Assembly (NCBI GenBank): GCA_045655165.1
Contig: JAZOOT010000009.1
Location: 1-57,844 of the forward strand
DNA: 57,844 nt
Direction: 5' to 3'
Source of the DNA: SIG607 sp045655165
GTDB taxonomy: Bacteria > Bacillota > Clostridia > Oscillospirales > Acutalibacteraceae
The notes beneath the pieces were generated by a model. It had not been told where the DNA came from and did not search any database. It was given only the letters and a program-made list of their open reading frames with translations. Positions 25,753-35,143 of this stretch are shown here, piece by piece. Every line of letters starts with the position of its first letter. Position 1 is the stretch's first letter. A program made the position numbers and the translations under genes.

Positions 25753-27447
25753 TTAAATATTTTTAAAAATTTCTTTTGCAATTTTATTCATAACGGTTTT
25801 AGACACCTTTATAACTTTGCGGTCATAGGTGAATAAGCCGTTAATTTCATCTTCAACGTCACTGACTTGGGTGTAAACATCGGCGCATAAACCTTTTTTA
25901 ATTGCAGGAATAACCTGTGTAAAGTAAAGTTTTTCAATTTCTTGGTTTAGTTGTTCTTTGCTGTTTAGTGATTTATATCCGTAACTTTTTTGGGGGTTAA
26001 AAAGATGCCCATTTACAGCAAATGCGTAACCGCCGAATTCTGAAAGAAAAACAGGTTTGTTTGATTGTTTAAATTTATATTTTTTAAAATAAATGTGGTG
26101 GCTGTCAAAATCGTTTTTACTGCCTTTGAACCATCCTGAAGCTGAATCAATAAAGCGTGTGTTATCAAGCTCTTTTAAAAGGTCGTACATACTGCTGCTG
26201 TTAAACTGTCCCCAACCTTCGTTAAAAATTGTCCATTCGCAAATGGAGGGGTGCGGGTAAAGGCGTTCAACAGTTTCAGCCATTGTGTTTATAAAAATTT
26301 CACACTGAAGCGGATTTTTATGTGTGTGTTTGTCATTTTTCTTTTTTAGACCAACGGTTGGTAATACCGTATCACCAAAAAACGAGTATTTTCCGTTGTT
26401 TACCATATCTTGAAACACAACCATACCAAGGTGGTCACATTCATAATAAAACAATTGTGGCTCAATTTTAATGTGTTTGCGAAGCATATTAAAGCCAAGC
26501 GATTTAAGGCGAATTATTTCTTCGGTAAAACAATTAAGCGAAGCAGGGGTAAATATACCGTCGCTAAAATAACCTTGGTCTAATATTCCGTGAAAATAGT
26601 AAGGTTTTCCATTAAGCAAAAGCCGGCTAATGCCGTCGATTTCTTTTATTTCAAGTGTTCTGAATGCAAAATAAGATTCAACACAGTCGTGCTCGGTTTT
26701 TACAGTAAAGTAATACAAGTACGGGTTTTCAGGCGACCAATAATTTGGGTTTTCAAGAGTTATTTTGCAAACACCATTTTCCATAATATAATCGGTATTA
26801 TCAACCGTAACCGTTGCATTATTTACACCGATTGCAGTAATTGTTACGGTGTTTTCGGCAATTTTGGTATCAATATTTTTAATATATTCTTTGGGTACAC
26901 TTTCAATCCAAACAGTTTGCCAAATGCCCGAAACAGGGGTATACCACATACCGCCGCGTTTTTGTTTTTGTTTGCCGTAAGGGTATAAATTATCACTTAA
27001 ATCATCGTATGTTCTTACTATAAGCGTATTTTTCTCTTTTAAAAATTCGGTTATTTCAAACGAAAACGGTAAATATCCGCCTGTGTGGCTGCCAATAAAT
27101 TCGCCGTTTAAAAAAACTTCGGCAATATTATCAACCGCACCAAAATGTAAAATAACTTTTCCTTTTATAAAATCTTTTGGCAAAGAAAATTCGGTTTTAT
27201 AAAACAAATAAGTTTTGTCGGGTATAGGTATATTAACACCTGAAAGTAAACTTTCGGGGCAAAAGGGAACTGTAATGTTTTTTGAATATGAATTTACCAA
27301 TTCACTGTTTTTGCTTGTTTCAAATTCCCATTTTCCGTTTAAGCAAAAAAACGAATTTCTTTTAAGCAGTGGCCTTGGGTAAACATTCCAAGGTGTTTTG
27401 CTAACTTTTTTGCCTTGCGCGGTGTATAGTTTATTGTAAGTTGTCAT
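25753..27447 (-). CDS. Glycoside hydrolase family 2 protein
   Basis: Cytosolic beta-glycosidase (beta-galactosidase, glucuronidase or related), 564 residues without a signal peptide. A jelly-roll domain (about 20-190; WEFETSK, FYKTEF, LHFGAVDN, VFLNGEFIG), an immunoglobulin-like domain (190-270) and a TIM barrel carrying the acid/base E410 in NEGWGQFN and the nucleophile E470 in LSEFGGY. It lacks the large C-terminal domains of LacZ, so it is a short GH2. Exact sugar cannot be assigned. First gene of a two-gene unit with DUF6062; promoter at 27477-27505, AAGGA before the ATG. Confidence 0.9.
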   Translation of the reverse strand: MTTYNKLYTAQGKKVSKTPWNVYPRPLLKRNSFFCLNGKWEFETSKNSELVNSYSKNITVPFCPESLLSGVNIPIPDKTYLFYKTEFSLPKDFIKGKVILHFGAVDNIAEVFLNGEFIGSHTGGYLPFSFEITEFLKEKNTLIVRTYDDLSDNLYPYGKQKQKRGGMWYTPVSGIWQTVWIESVPKEYIKNIDTKIAENTVTITAIGVNNATVTVDNTDYIMENGVCKITLENPNYWSPENPYLYYFTVKTEHDCVESYFAFRTLEIKEIDGISRLLLNGKPYYFHGILDQGYFSDGIFTPASLNCFTEEIIRLKSLGFNMLRKHIKIEPQLFYYECDHLGMVVFQDMVNNGKYSFFGDTVLPTVGLKKKNDKHTHKNPLQCEIFINTMAETVERLYPHPSICEWTIFNEGWGQFNSSSMYDLLKELDNTRFIDSASGWFKGSKNDFDSHHIYFKKYKFKQSNKPVFLSEFGGYAFAVNGHLFNPQKSYGYKSLNSKEQLNQEIEKLYFTQVIPAIKKGLCADVYTQVSDVEDEINGLFTYDRKVIKVSKTVMNKIAKEIFKNI

Positions 27448-27476
27448 TGTGTTTTTCCTTTACGGTATTTTTATTT

Positions 27477-27505
27477 ATTATAAGACATTTTCAGAGTTTA
27501 TTCAA
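27477..27505 (-). promoter_or_regulatory. Promoter of the GH2 operon
   Basis: Minus strand: TTGAAT (27505-27500), 17 bases, TATAAT (27482-27477). Confidence 0.78.
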
Positions 27506-27530
27506 TATGAATTTATATAACAAAATACTC

Positions 27531-27559
27531 TTGAATAAGGTGGCGCGTTGTGTTATACT
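27531..27559 (+). promoter_or_regulatory. Promoter of the murI-argS operon
   Basis: TTGAAT (27531-27536), 17 bases, TATACT (27554-27559), 23 bases before the ATG. Confidence 0.75.
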
Positions 27560-27581
27560 AACTTTGATTGGAGGTATGTTT

Positions 27582-28391
27582 ATGTCTGATAGTAGAGCAA
27601 TTGGCGTCTTTGATTCGGGCGTTGGCGGACTAACTGTTTTAAAAGAACTTATAAAAATACTTCCAAATGAAAATTTTATTTACTTTGGCGATACAAAACG
27701 CGTTCCTTACGGTACAAAACCAATTGAAACTTTAATGCGATATGCAAGGGAAGATGAAGCGTTTTTGCTATCTAAAAACGTTAAAATGGTTGTTGCCGCT
27801 TGTGCAACTGTTAGTTCGGTTGCCTATAGTACGGGCGAAGAATTGCCGGTGCCTTTTTTAGGGGTTGTTAAAGATTCTGTTTGTACTGCGGTTAATGCAA
27901 CTAAAAACGGTAAAATTGGTGTTATTGCAACACCACAAACCGTTTTAAGCGGTTCACACAAAAAAGGAATTTTAGAATTTAATAAAAATGCGGAAGTTTT
28001 TTCTGTACCCGCGCCCGATTTTGTTAAATTTGTCGAGGCAGGCAGAACCGATATTAACGATACAGAACTTTATAATACAGCAAAAGAATATTTACTTCCG
28101 CTTAAAGAAAAGGGAATAGACACCTTAATTTTGGGTTGCACTCATTTTCCTGTTTTAAGTGAAGTTATAACCGAAATTTTGGGTAATGAGGTTAAACTTG
28201 TAAATATGGGCGAATCAACCGCAGTTGCCGCCAAAAATATTTTAACTAGCAACAATTTGCTTAATAAGGAAAAGGGCGGAAATGTTGAATTTTACGTTAG
28301 CAACCTTACAAATTCTTTTTGTAATAGTGCTACCGTTTTGCTTGGCAAAACAATAAACAATATTTTTTTGGTGGATTTGGGCGAAATATAA
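27582..28391 (+). CDS. murI: Glutamate racemase
   Basis: Makes D-glutamate for peptidoglycan. 269 residues. IGVFDSGVGGLTVLKEL at the N-terminus, FGDTKRVPYGTK, the first catalytic Cys in AACATVSSVAY and the second in LGCTHFPVL define the family. The first motif differs from the common ACNTA form but keeps the Cys. ATG 27582 follows GGAGG; the longer upstream frame crosses the promoter and is rejected. The stop overlaps the DUF1934 start (TAATG). Confidence 0.95.
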   Translation: MSDSRAIGVFDSGVGGLTVLKELIKILPNENFIYFGDTKRVPYGTKPIETLMRYAREDEAFLLSKNVKMVVAACATVSSVAYSTGEELPVPFLGVVKDSVCTAVNATKNGKIGVIATPQTVLSGSHKKGILEFNKNAEVFSVPAPDFVKFVEAGRTDINDTELYNTAKEYLLPLKEKGIDTLILGCTHFPVLSEVITEILGNEVKLVNMGESTAVAAKNILTSNNLLNKEKGGNVEFYVSNLTNSFCNSATVLLGKTINNIFLVDLGEI

Positions 28392-28813
28392 TGCAAAATG
28401 TTTTAGTTTCAATAAAGGGATACCAAAAGCAAAACGACGATACCGACAGTATTGAAATGATTGCGGTTGGCAAGTATCAAAAAACCAATAACGGCGCGGT
28501 TGCCGTGTATAACGAAATAGAAGGAAACGGCGAAAACACACGTGTTTTGTTAAAATTTGAAGATGATAAGCGGCTTGTAATTGAGCGCACAGGTACGCTT
28601 AACAGCAAAATGGTTATTGAATGCGGTAAGCGTAATCAAAATTTTTATAAAAATGCACATTCAAATTTTTTAATGGGTATTTATGGCGAATCACTGTATT
28701 CGGAATTAAATAATAACGGCGGAGTTATAACGGCTGAATATCAGCTGGATATTGAAGGCGCTGTTATAAGTAAAAATAAAATTGAAATCACATTGAAAGA
28801 GGCAAAGCAATAA
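28391..28813 (+). CDS. DUF1934 family beta-barrel protein (YwiB-like)
   Basis: 140 residues, predicted small beta-barrel of the calycin type. It opens VLVSIKGYQ and ends DIEGAVISKNKIEITLKE, as in YwiB. In Bacillus ywiB also lies directly before argS, and here it is overlapped at both ends (murI stop, argS start), giving a coupled three-gene unit. Molecular function is unknown. Confidence 0.85.
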   Translation: MQNVLVSIKGYQKQNDDTDSIEMIAVGKYQKTNNGAVAVYNEIEGNGENTRVLLKFEDDKRLVIERTGTLNSKMVIECGKRNQNFYKNAHSNFLMGIYGESLYSELNNNGGVITAEYQLDIEGAVISKNKIEITLKEAKQ

Positions 28814-30498
28814 TGTCAATGGTTGTTAATAAAGCAAAGGAACAAATAAAAGAATCAATTTATGATTCAATTAAAAAGGCAATAGAAAAAGGTGTTTTAA
28901 ATTCGGCTGAACTTACCGATTTTACAATTGAGGTGCCACCAAGCATTGAACACGGTGATTTTGCCGTTAATGCGGCAATGGTTTGGTCACGTGTTTTTAG
29001 AACTGCACCGCGAAATATAGCTACTGCAATTGTAGACAATCTTAATACCGAAAACACCTATATTGATAAGGTGGAAATTGCAGGCCCCGGATTTATTAAC
29101 TTTTACTTAAACGAAAAATATTTTGCCGATATTCTTTTAGATATAAACGAAAAGAAAGAAAACTACGGCAGAAGTAATTTTGGAGAAGGCAAAAAGGTTT
29201 TGGTTGAGTTTGTTTCGGCTAACCCAACAGGACCAATGCATATTGGTAACGCTCGCGGCGGTGCTTTGGGTGATTGCCTTGCAAGCGTACTTGATTATGC
29301 GGGCTTTTATACTGAACGCGAATTTTACATTAACGATGCGGGTAACCAAATCAACAAATTTGGTCTTTCGCTTGATTTAAGATATTTGCAACTCTTTAAC
29401 GATGGTATTGAAATGCCCGAAGATTCTTACCATGGTGCCGATATTATTGCGCACGCTAAGGCATTTGCCGAAATTCACGGCGACAGTTTTATATCTAAAA
29501 CCGAAGAAGAACGCCGTAAAGCGCTTGTTGAATTCGCATTACCTAAAAATATTGATGGCCTTAAAGCTGACCTTCAAAAATATAGAATTGAATACAATAC
29601 TTGGTTTAAAGAAAGTTCATTACACAAAAACGGCGAAGCATTAAAAGTAATTGAATTACTTAAAAACAGCGGTCACACCTTTGAAGAAGAGGGTGCGCTT
29701 TGGTTTAAAGGCGAAGATTTTGGCAGCGATAACTTTGTTTTGCTTCGTTCAAACGGTGTTCCAACCTATATTGTGCCTGATATTGCATATCATTACAATA
29801 AACTTGTAACACGCGGTTTCGATAAGGCAATTGACGTTTTAGGCGCCGACCACCACGGTTACGTTCCGCGTCTTAAAGGTGCGCTTACTGCTTTGGGTGT
29901 AGATGCTTCACGACTTGACGTTATTTTAATGCAAATGGTGCGCCTTGTTAAAGAGGGCGAAGTTATTAAGGCCTCAAAACGTTCGGGCAAGGCAATTACT
30001 TTGGTTACTTTGCTAGAAGAAGTGCATATTGATGCGGCGCGTTTCTTCTTTAATTTACGTGAACCGAATTCGCATTTTGATTTTGATTTAGACCTTGCTG
30101 TTGAAGAATCTAACAAAAACCCTGTATATTACGTTCAGTATGCACACGCGCGTATTTGCAGTATTTTAAGAAACTTAAAAGAAGACGGTATTGTTCAAAA
30201 AACTCTTTCAAATAAAGAATTATCACTGCTTAATTCAAACGAAGAAAAAGAACTTATTACTCATCTTTCTGTATTTACCGATGAAATTATTTCAAGTGCA
30301 AAGGCGTACGACCCTGCGAAGATTACCCACTATGTTCAAGAATTAGCAACTAAATTCCATAAGTTTTATAATTCCTGCAGGGTAAAGGGCGAAAATGAAG
30401 ATTTAATGCAGGCAAGAATGTTGCTTTGTTCTTGCACAGCAATTACCATTAAAAACGTGCTTAATATTCTTAAAATTGAAGCACCCGAAACTATGTAA
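28813..30498 (+). CDS. argS: Arginyl-tRNA synthetase
   Basis: Charges tRNA-Arg. 561 residues, class I synthetase: N-terminal additional domain (1-110), HIGH-like motif at H143-I-G-N146 inside NPTGPMHIGNARGG, degenerate KMSKS equivalent around KRSGK near residue 390, and a C-terminal DALR anticodon-binding domain (about 445-561; VQYAHARICSIL, HKFYNSCRV). Start overlaps the DUF1934 stop. Closed by the hairpin at 30504-30528. Confidence 0.97.
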   Translation: MSMVVNKAKEQIKESIYDSIKKAIEKGVLNSAELTDFTIEVPPSIEHGDFAVNAAMVWSRVFRTAPRNIATAIVDNLNTENTYIDKVEIAGPGFINFYLNEKYFADILLDINEKKENYGRSNFGEGKKVLVEFVSANPTGPMHIGNARGGALGDCLASVLDYAGFYTEREFYINDAGNQINKFGLSLDLRYLQLFNDGIEMPEDSYHGADIIAHAKAFAEIHGDSFISKTEEERRKALVEFALPKNIDGLKADLQKYRIEYNTWFKESSLHKNGEALKVIELLKNSGHTFEEEGALWFKGEDFGSDNFVLLRSNGVPTYIVPDIAYHYNKLVTRGFDKAIDVLGADHHGYVPRLKGALTALGVDASRLDVILMQMVRLVKEGEVIKASKRSGKAITLVTLLEEVHIDAARFFFNLREPNSHFDFDLDLAVEESNKNPVYYVQYAHARICSILRNLKEDGIVQKTLSNKELSLLNSNEEKELITHLSVFTDEIISSAKAYDPAKITHYVQELATKFHKFYNSCRVKGENEDLMQARMLLCSCTAITIKNVLNILKIEAPETM

Positions 30499-30503
30499 CA
30501 CAA

Positions 30504-30532
30504 AAACACGGTATTTTATACCGTGTTTTTTA
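30504..30532 (+). terminator. Terminator of the murI-argS operon
   Basis: AAACACGGTAT (30504-30514), loop TTT, ATACCGTGTTT (30518-30528), then TTTT. Confidence 0.88.
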
Positions 30533-30549
30533 AGAAAAGAGATAAAATT

Positions 30550-31215
30550 ATGAGAATGCGCAGAAAAAAGAACTTAAACGAAAAACTTAATGACTGTAAA
30601 AATTTATATTCACCTATAAGCGAAGATAGAAATTATGAAACCGCCGATACAGTTAAAGAATACTTTGATTTTGAAAGCATTTTTGGAAACGATAATGAAA
30701 TTATGCTTGAAATTGGTTGCGGAAAGGGTAGGTTTATTACCGAAATAGCAAAACAAAACCCTAACATTAACTTTATTGCGGTTGAAAAATGCGGAAACGT
30801 TATTGTTACTGCTTGTGAAGCGTGTAAAGATTTAAAAAACGTTGTGTTTTTACGTTGCGGTGCGGAGTATTTAAATAAATATATAAAGCCCGGACTTATT
30901 AGTCGAATTTATTTAAATTTTTCCTGTCCGTTTCCTAAAAACAAACACGCTTCTCACCGCTTAACCGCAAAACATTTTTTGGATATTTATAAAGTTTTGC
31001 TTAACGATGGCGGTGAAATTCATCAAAAAACCGATAATATGAAGTTTTTTGAATTTTCGCTTGAACAGTTGTCTTCTTGCGGTTATGCGCTTAAAAACGT
31101 TTCGCTTGATTTGCACAAAAGCGATTTTGAGGGAAATATTATGACTGAATACGAAGAACGCTTTGTGTCACAGGGTCTTCCAATTTACAGATTGGAGGCA
31201 TATTTAAACAAATAA
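30550..31215 (+). CDS. trmB: tRNA (guanine-N7-)-methyltransferase, with altered DPWP motif
   Basis: Methylates G46 of tRNAs using SAM. About 221 residues. LEIGCGKGRFITEIA binds SAM, FIAVEKCGNV follows, and the C-terminal QKTDNMKFFEFS and TEYEERFVSQGLPIYRLEA are typical. The family's catalytic NF-(S/P)-DPWPK-x-RH-x-RR segment reads NFSCPFPKNKHASHRLT: Asp to Cys, Trp to Phe, one Arg to His. Start ATG 30550; only a weak AAAAGAG ribosome site. The frame from 30523 overlaps the terminator stem. One-base overlap with the next gene. Confidence 0.9.
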   Translation: MRMRRKKNLNEKLNDCKNLYSPISEDRNYETADTVKEYFDFESIFGNDNEIMLEIGCGKGRFITEIAKQNPNINFIAVEKCGNVIVTACEACKDLKNVVFLRCGAEYLNKYIKPGLISRIYLNFSCPFPKNKHASHRLTAKHFLDIYKVLLNDGGEIHQKTDNMKFFEFSLEQLSSCGYALKNVSLDLHKSDFEGNIMTEYEERFVSQGLPIYRLEAYLNK

Positions 31216-32876
31216 TGAAAATTCTTTTGGTTTCGGCTAATTCGCAATATATACACGCTTCACCCGCACCGTGGTGCTTAAAAGCGGGAATTGAAAAGTT
31301 TGCAAAAGAAAAATGTGAAGTTTTTGTTTTTGAATGTACAGTAAATGAAAAAACAAGCGACATTTTTGAAAAAATTATTGAACAAAACCCGCAAATAATT
31401 AGTTTTAGTTGTTATATTTGGAATATTGATTTTGTACTAAAACTTGCCAAAATGGTTAAAAACCAACTTGGTTGCACTATTGTTTTAGGAGGTCCCGAAG
31501 TAACTTTTAATTCTGAAAATATAATTAAAAAACCGTTTGTAGATTACGTTGTTTGCGGTGAGGGCGAAAAACCGCTTGCAGAACTATGCGATGCTGTAAT
31601 AAGCGGAAATGAAGTGCTAATTGACGGCGTTTGCAGTAAAAATAGAAGTGCAGTTCCGTATTTGCCTCAAAATAACGATTTTAATTATAATTTAGATGAA
31701 TATTGCCAAAATTTAAATGGCAGAATTGCTTATATTGAAACATCGCGCGGATGTCCTTATTCTTGCGCCTTTTGTTTGTCCTCTTCACTTGGTAAAACAA
31801 GGTTTACTGATTTAGAGCAAACCTTTAAAGACATTATTAAAATTTCAAACAGCAGTGCTAAAACAATTAAATTTGTTGACAGAACTTTTAACGCAAATAA
31901 ACAACGCGCTAAAAAAATATTTAGGTTTATAATTGAAAATTACGGTAGAAAAATTCCAAACGGCAAAACGTTTCACTTTGAAATAGCGGGCGATATTTTA
32001 GACGATGAAACTATTGAAATTCTAAAAACTGCACCTTGTAACCTTTTCCGTCTTGAAATTGGTCTTCAAAGTTTTAACGAAACGGCTCTTGAAAAAGTAA
32101 ATAGAAAAACTAATACCAATAAACTTATAAAGAATATAAAAAAGTTAACCGAACTGAATAATTTAATTATACATATAGATTTAATTGCAGGTTTGCCAAG
32201 CGAAGATTTTAACAGTTTTGCTAACAGCTTTAATACTGCTTTTTATTTAGGCGCCAATGAGTTGCAACTTGGTTTTTTAAAACTTTTATACGGCACGGTT
32301 TTGCGCGAAAAATATAATCAAAACGGTTATGTTTATTCAAAAACTGCACCTTACGAAGTAATTAAAACGCCGTATATTTCACAAAGTGAATTAAATTTAA
32401 TTAAGCATTGCGAAGATTCTAATGAACGGCTTGTTAACAGCGGAAGATTTGTAAATACTGTTAATTATTTATTTAAGGAGATTGGGCTTAATCCCTTTAG
32501 TTTTTTAACGAATTTTGGTATATTTGCTTTAAAAAAACATCAGCCAATTTATGAATATGTAAATTTAATTTACTTGTTTTTTAAAGACTTTTGCAACAAA
32601 GACAAGTTAAGAGATTGTTTGCTTATAGATTTGTTTACTTCATGCCAGTGCGAAAAAGTTCCATCGCTTTTATATAAAGAAGATAAAATTCTAAAAACGT
32701 TTAAAAACTTTTTAGAAAGCGAAGAATCCACCAAACGCAAACAAAATACAAAACGCAGAATTTTTGCTTTGTACCATGCAAAAAAGTTTGCTTATGTTGA
32801 TTATAATACTAAAAATTTAAACGGCAAATATGAAATACATTATGTTGATTTTTGCAAAATAAAAAAGACGCCATAG
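31215..32876 (+). CDS. B12-binding domain radical SAM protein (DUF4080 type)
   Basis: 553 residues. An N-terminal cobalamin-binding Rossmann-like domain (1-140; IVLGGPEVTFN, DYVVCGEGE) is followed by a radical SAM barrel whose 4Fe-4S ligands are C180, C184 and C187 in RGCPYSCAFC. The remainder (about 390-553) matches the DUF4080 extension. The substrate is unknown; relatives modify RNA, lipids or cofactors. Coupled to trmB by a TAATG overlap, hinting at tRNA modification, though that is only context. A small terminator overlaps its stop codon. Confidence 0.87.
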   Translation: MKILLVSANSQYIHASPAPWCLKAGIEKFAKEKCEVFVFECTVNEKTSDIFEKIIEQNPQIISFSCYIWNIDFVLKLAKMVKNQLGCTIVLGGPEVTFNSENIIKKPFVDYVVCGEGEKPLAELCDAVISGNEVLIDGVCSKNRSAVPYLPQNNDFNYNLDEYCQNLNGRIAYIETSRGCPYSCAFCLSSSLGKTRFTDLEQTFKDIIKISNSSAKTIKFVDRTFNANKQRAKKIFRFIIENYGRKIPNGKTFHFEIAGDILDDETIEILKTAPCNLFRLEIGLQSFNETALEKVNRKTNTNKLIKNIKKLTELNNLIIHIDLIAGLPSEDFNSFANSFNTAFYLGANELQLGFLKLLYGTVLREKYNQNGYVYSKTAPYEVIKTPYISQSELNLIKHCEDSNERLVNSGRFVNTVNYLFKEIGLNPFSFLTNFGIFALKKHQPIYEYVNLIYLFFKDFCNKDKLRDCLLIDLFTSCQCEKVPSLLYKEDKILKTFKNFLESEESTKRKQNTKRRIFALYHAKKFAYVDYNTKNLNGKYEIHYVDFCKIKKTP

Positions 32877-32887
32877 GCGTGTTTTTT
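32862..32887. terminator. Short bidirectional terminator overlapping a stop codon
   Basis: ACGCC-ATA-GGCGT (32868-32880), A-run before and GTTTTTT after. Lies between the convergent radical SAM and rRNA methyltransferase genes. Confidence 0.7.
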
Positions 32888-33767
32888 ATTTCTTTTTAAG
32901 ACAAGCAACAAAAAAACCTTCATAAATATCGGTAGGACATACACATAATGTACCGTTAATATCGGTTTTTAATAAAGGCAAACCTTTTAGCAACTCTTCG
33001 CTTGGAGGTACTACTTCAAAATCTTCGCTTTTTAAAAGATTTTTAACGGCTAATTCATTTTCTTGTTTAAGCACAGAACAAGTTGAATAAACCAAAATCC
33101 CACCTTTTTTAAGCAGTTTTGCAGCTTTGTTTAACAGTGCTTGTTGTGTCTTTACACATTTTTCAATTAAAGTTTTGCTGAATTTGTTGTTTTCATTTGC
33201 CAAATCAAGAGTTCCGCTTCCGCTACAGGGGGCATCAAGCAAAATTTTATCAAACGAAAACCAATCTTCAAGCTGCCTTGAATCTTTAACAATTATATTA
33301 ACGTTTTTCGTCCCTTGCTTTTCAAGGTTAAATTTTAACCTGTCGGCACGAATTGGGTGCCTTTCGCAAGCGGTAATATTTGCTTTACCGCCTGTGAGTG
33401 ATGCAATTTGTGTGGTTTTACCACCGGGTGCGGCAGCCATATCCAAAATATCTTCATTTGGCTGTGGGTCAAGAAGTAAAACCGGTAAACACGACGACGG
33501 GTTTTGCAAATAAATTTCGCCGTTTTTAAACTCTTTTGTTTGGGTTAATGTTGCTTCTTCGCCAATGTTATCACAAACAAAAACATCTTTAAAAGGGGAA
33601 AGCAGTGAAAAGTTTTTAAATGTGCATTTAATGTTTTCGGTTGTGGTCTTTAAAAAGTTTATTCTAAACGAAGTTCTTTTTTTAGCACAGCCGTCTATTA
33701 TTGCTTCAAAATTTTCAGGATAATTTTCTTTTAATACATCAATTAAAAATTGATTTCCGCTATCCAT
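32886..33767 (-). CDS. RsmB/NOP-family RNA (cytosine-C5) methyltransferase
   Basis: 293 residues; methylates C5 of a cytosine in rRNA or tRNA. SAM site MAAAPGGKTTQIA (about 111-122), the two family cysteines C181 in DAPCSGSG and C230 in STCSV, and a C-terminal EGFFVACL. Shorter than RsmB (no N-terminal NusB domain), closer to RsmF-like catalytic cores. Last gene of the minus-strand nagA operon; its start overlaps the previous stop by one base. Confidence 0.9.
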   Translation of the reverse strand: MDSGNQFLIDVLKENYPENFEAIIDGCAKKRTSFRINFLKTTTENIKCTFKNFSLLSPFKDVFVCDNIGEEATLTQTKEFKNGEIYLQNPSSCLPVLLLDPQPNEDILDMAAAPGGKTTQIASLTGGKANITACERHPIRADRLKFNLEKQGTKNVNIIVKDSRQLEDWFSFDKILLDAPCSGSGTLDLANENNKFSKTLIEKCVKTQQALLNKAAKLLKKGGILVYSTCSVLKQENELAVKNLLKSEDFEVVPPSEELLKGLPLLKTDINGTLCVCPTDIYEGFFVACLKKK

Positions 33768-35143
33768 TATTTTATTTCGGGCAAACTTGCCGCAGCAACC
33801 GATTGTCCAACACGACGAGAGTTTTCATCGGGGATGTGTAAAGTGATTTTTTCATTAAGTTCAGGAAATTCTTTTTCCAAAACTTCTTTTGCGCGGGCTA
33901 AAATAATTTGTCCGCCTTCGCCCGAAGTTACACGGCCCATAATAAGAACGTGTTTAATATCGTAAAACTCGCTGTAAAATGCAATTGCATAACCAAAATA
34001 TGCACCGATAGTGTCGTAAATATCGGCAGCGTCGCTGTTGTTTTCTTTCATTAAGTTTTGAACAACTTTAAGTTTTTCGGCAGGGGAAAGTGCTTCATCT
34101 AATTTAATGTTGGCGTAAGGAGCAAGTTTAATTACACCGTCTTGCGAGAAGTATTTAACGCCGCAACCAATATCGCCCGACCATTCATCAACCATAGCGT
34201 TTTCATTATAGTCAACGGGAACAAAAGCGAGTTCGTTAAGCCAACCGGTAATGTTTCCTTGCGGGTCAACATAACCGCCTGCTTCGCTTGTGCCCATAGC
34301 AATACCTAAAACCGAATTGTCGTTTAAGTCCATAGCACCCGCCAAAGCAGTAACGTCACCATCGTTTGCAACTTCAATCGGAATATTTTCGCCAATTTCT
34401 TTTGCAACATCTAAATACATGTTTTTAACTTTTTTATCAAAAAGTTCATCACTAACCTTTAAGAAAAGGGAAGCAACCATTATTCTGTTATCAACATAAA
34501 CGCCGGCACTTGAAACACCAATAGCATCAACGCGGGGCATATGAGAAGCAGCAGTTTTCATTGCTTCTAAAATGCCTTGGTAGTGGTATTCGGGGTCGGG
34601 GTTGGTTTTCGGGAACCAAACAACTTCTTCAGAATATACACTTTCGCCGTTAACAACTGCGCTAACTTTTCTGTCGCTTCCGCCTGCATCAAAACCAATT
34701 CTGCAACCGTCTAAATGTCTGCCAACAGGAGCAGCGGCTTCGTAATCTTTCGGTGCATCTTCCAAAGCGCAAACTTCTACACTGAATTTTGTTTCGTAAA
34801 CGCGTTCCATAAATTTAACGTCAAAATCTCTTAAACCGCCGTAAGTATAGGCCTCTTTAATTTTGTTGCCAATAACTTCGCTACCGGCAATAACAATTTT
34901 GTAACCGCCAACAACCCAAAGTAAAGCTTTGGTCATTCTTTCAATAAATTTAAAGTTTTCTTGGTCGTGGCCTGTGCCGTCTTTGTAAACGCGGGTTTTA
35001 TATGTGGTTGTATAACCTTTGTTGCGAATAACGGCAATAACAATGTCTTGGCCATTTTCTTTTGTGTTTTTACGCATTTCACGGCAAACAACCGAAAGCG
35101 GCGCAAAGTCTTTATCAAGTTTAGCTTTTACTTTAAGATTCAT
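33767..35143 (-). CDS. ROK-like sugar kinase/ASKHA protein with N-terminal extension
   Basis: 458 residues. Residues about 148-458 are an actin-like ATPase fold: phosphate-1 GFDAGGSD (150-157), ANDGDVTALAGA (259-270) carrying the catalytic-type Asp, and GIAMGTSEAGGY for phosphate-2. The first 145 residues are an extension outside the usual ROK core, and no helix-turn-helix is evident. Its start lies 11 bases inside nagA, whose end supplies AAGGAG. Pairing with nagA suggests an amino-sugar kinase, for example on N-acetylglucosamine or N-acetylmuramate; that is inference from position. Confidence 0.8.
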   Translation of the reverse strand: MNLKVKAKLDKDFAPLSVVCREMRKNTKENGQDIVIAVIRNKGYTTTYKTRVYKDGTGHDQENFKFIERMTKALLWVVGGYKIVIAGSEVIGNKIKEAYTYGGLRDFDVKFMERVYETKFSVEVCALEDAPKDYEAAAPVGRHLDGCRIGFDAGGSDRKVSAVVNGESVYSEEVVWFPKTNPDPEYHYQGILEAMKTAASHMPRVDAIGVSSAGVYVDNRIMVASLFLKVSDELFDKKVKNMYLDVAKEIGENIPIEVANDGDVTALAGAMDLNDNSVLGIAMGTSEAGGYVDPQGNITGWLNELAFVPVDYNENAMVDEWSGDIGCGVKYFSQDGVIKLAPYANIKLDEALSPAEKLKVVQNLMKENNSDAADIYDTIGAYFGYAIAFYSEFYDIKHVLIMGRVTSGEGGQIILARAKEVLEKEFPELNEKITLHIPDENSRRVGQSVAAASLPEIK

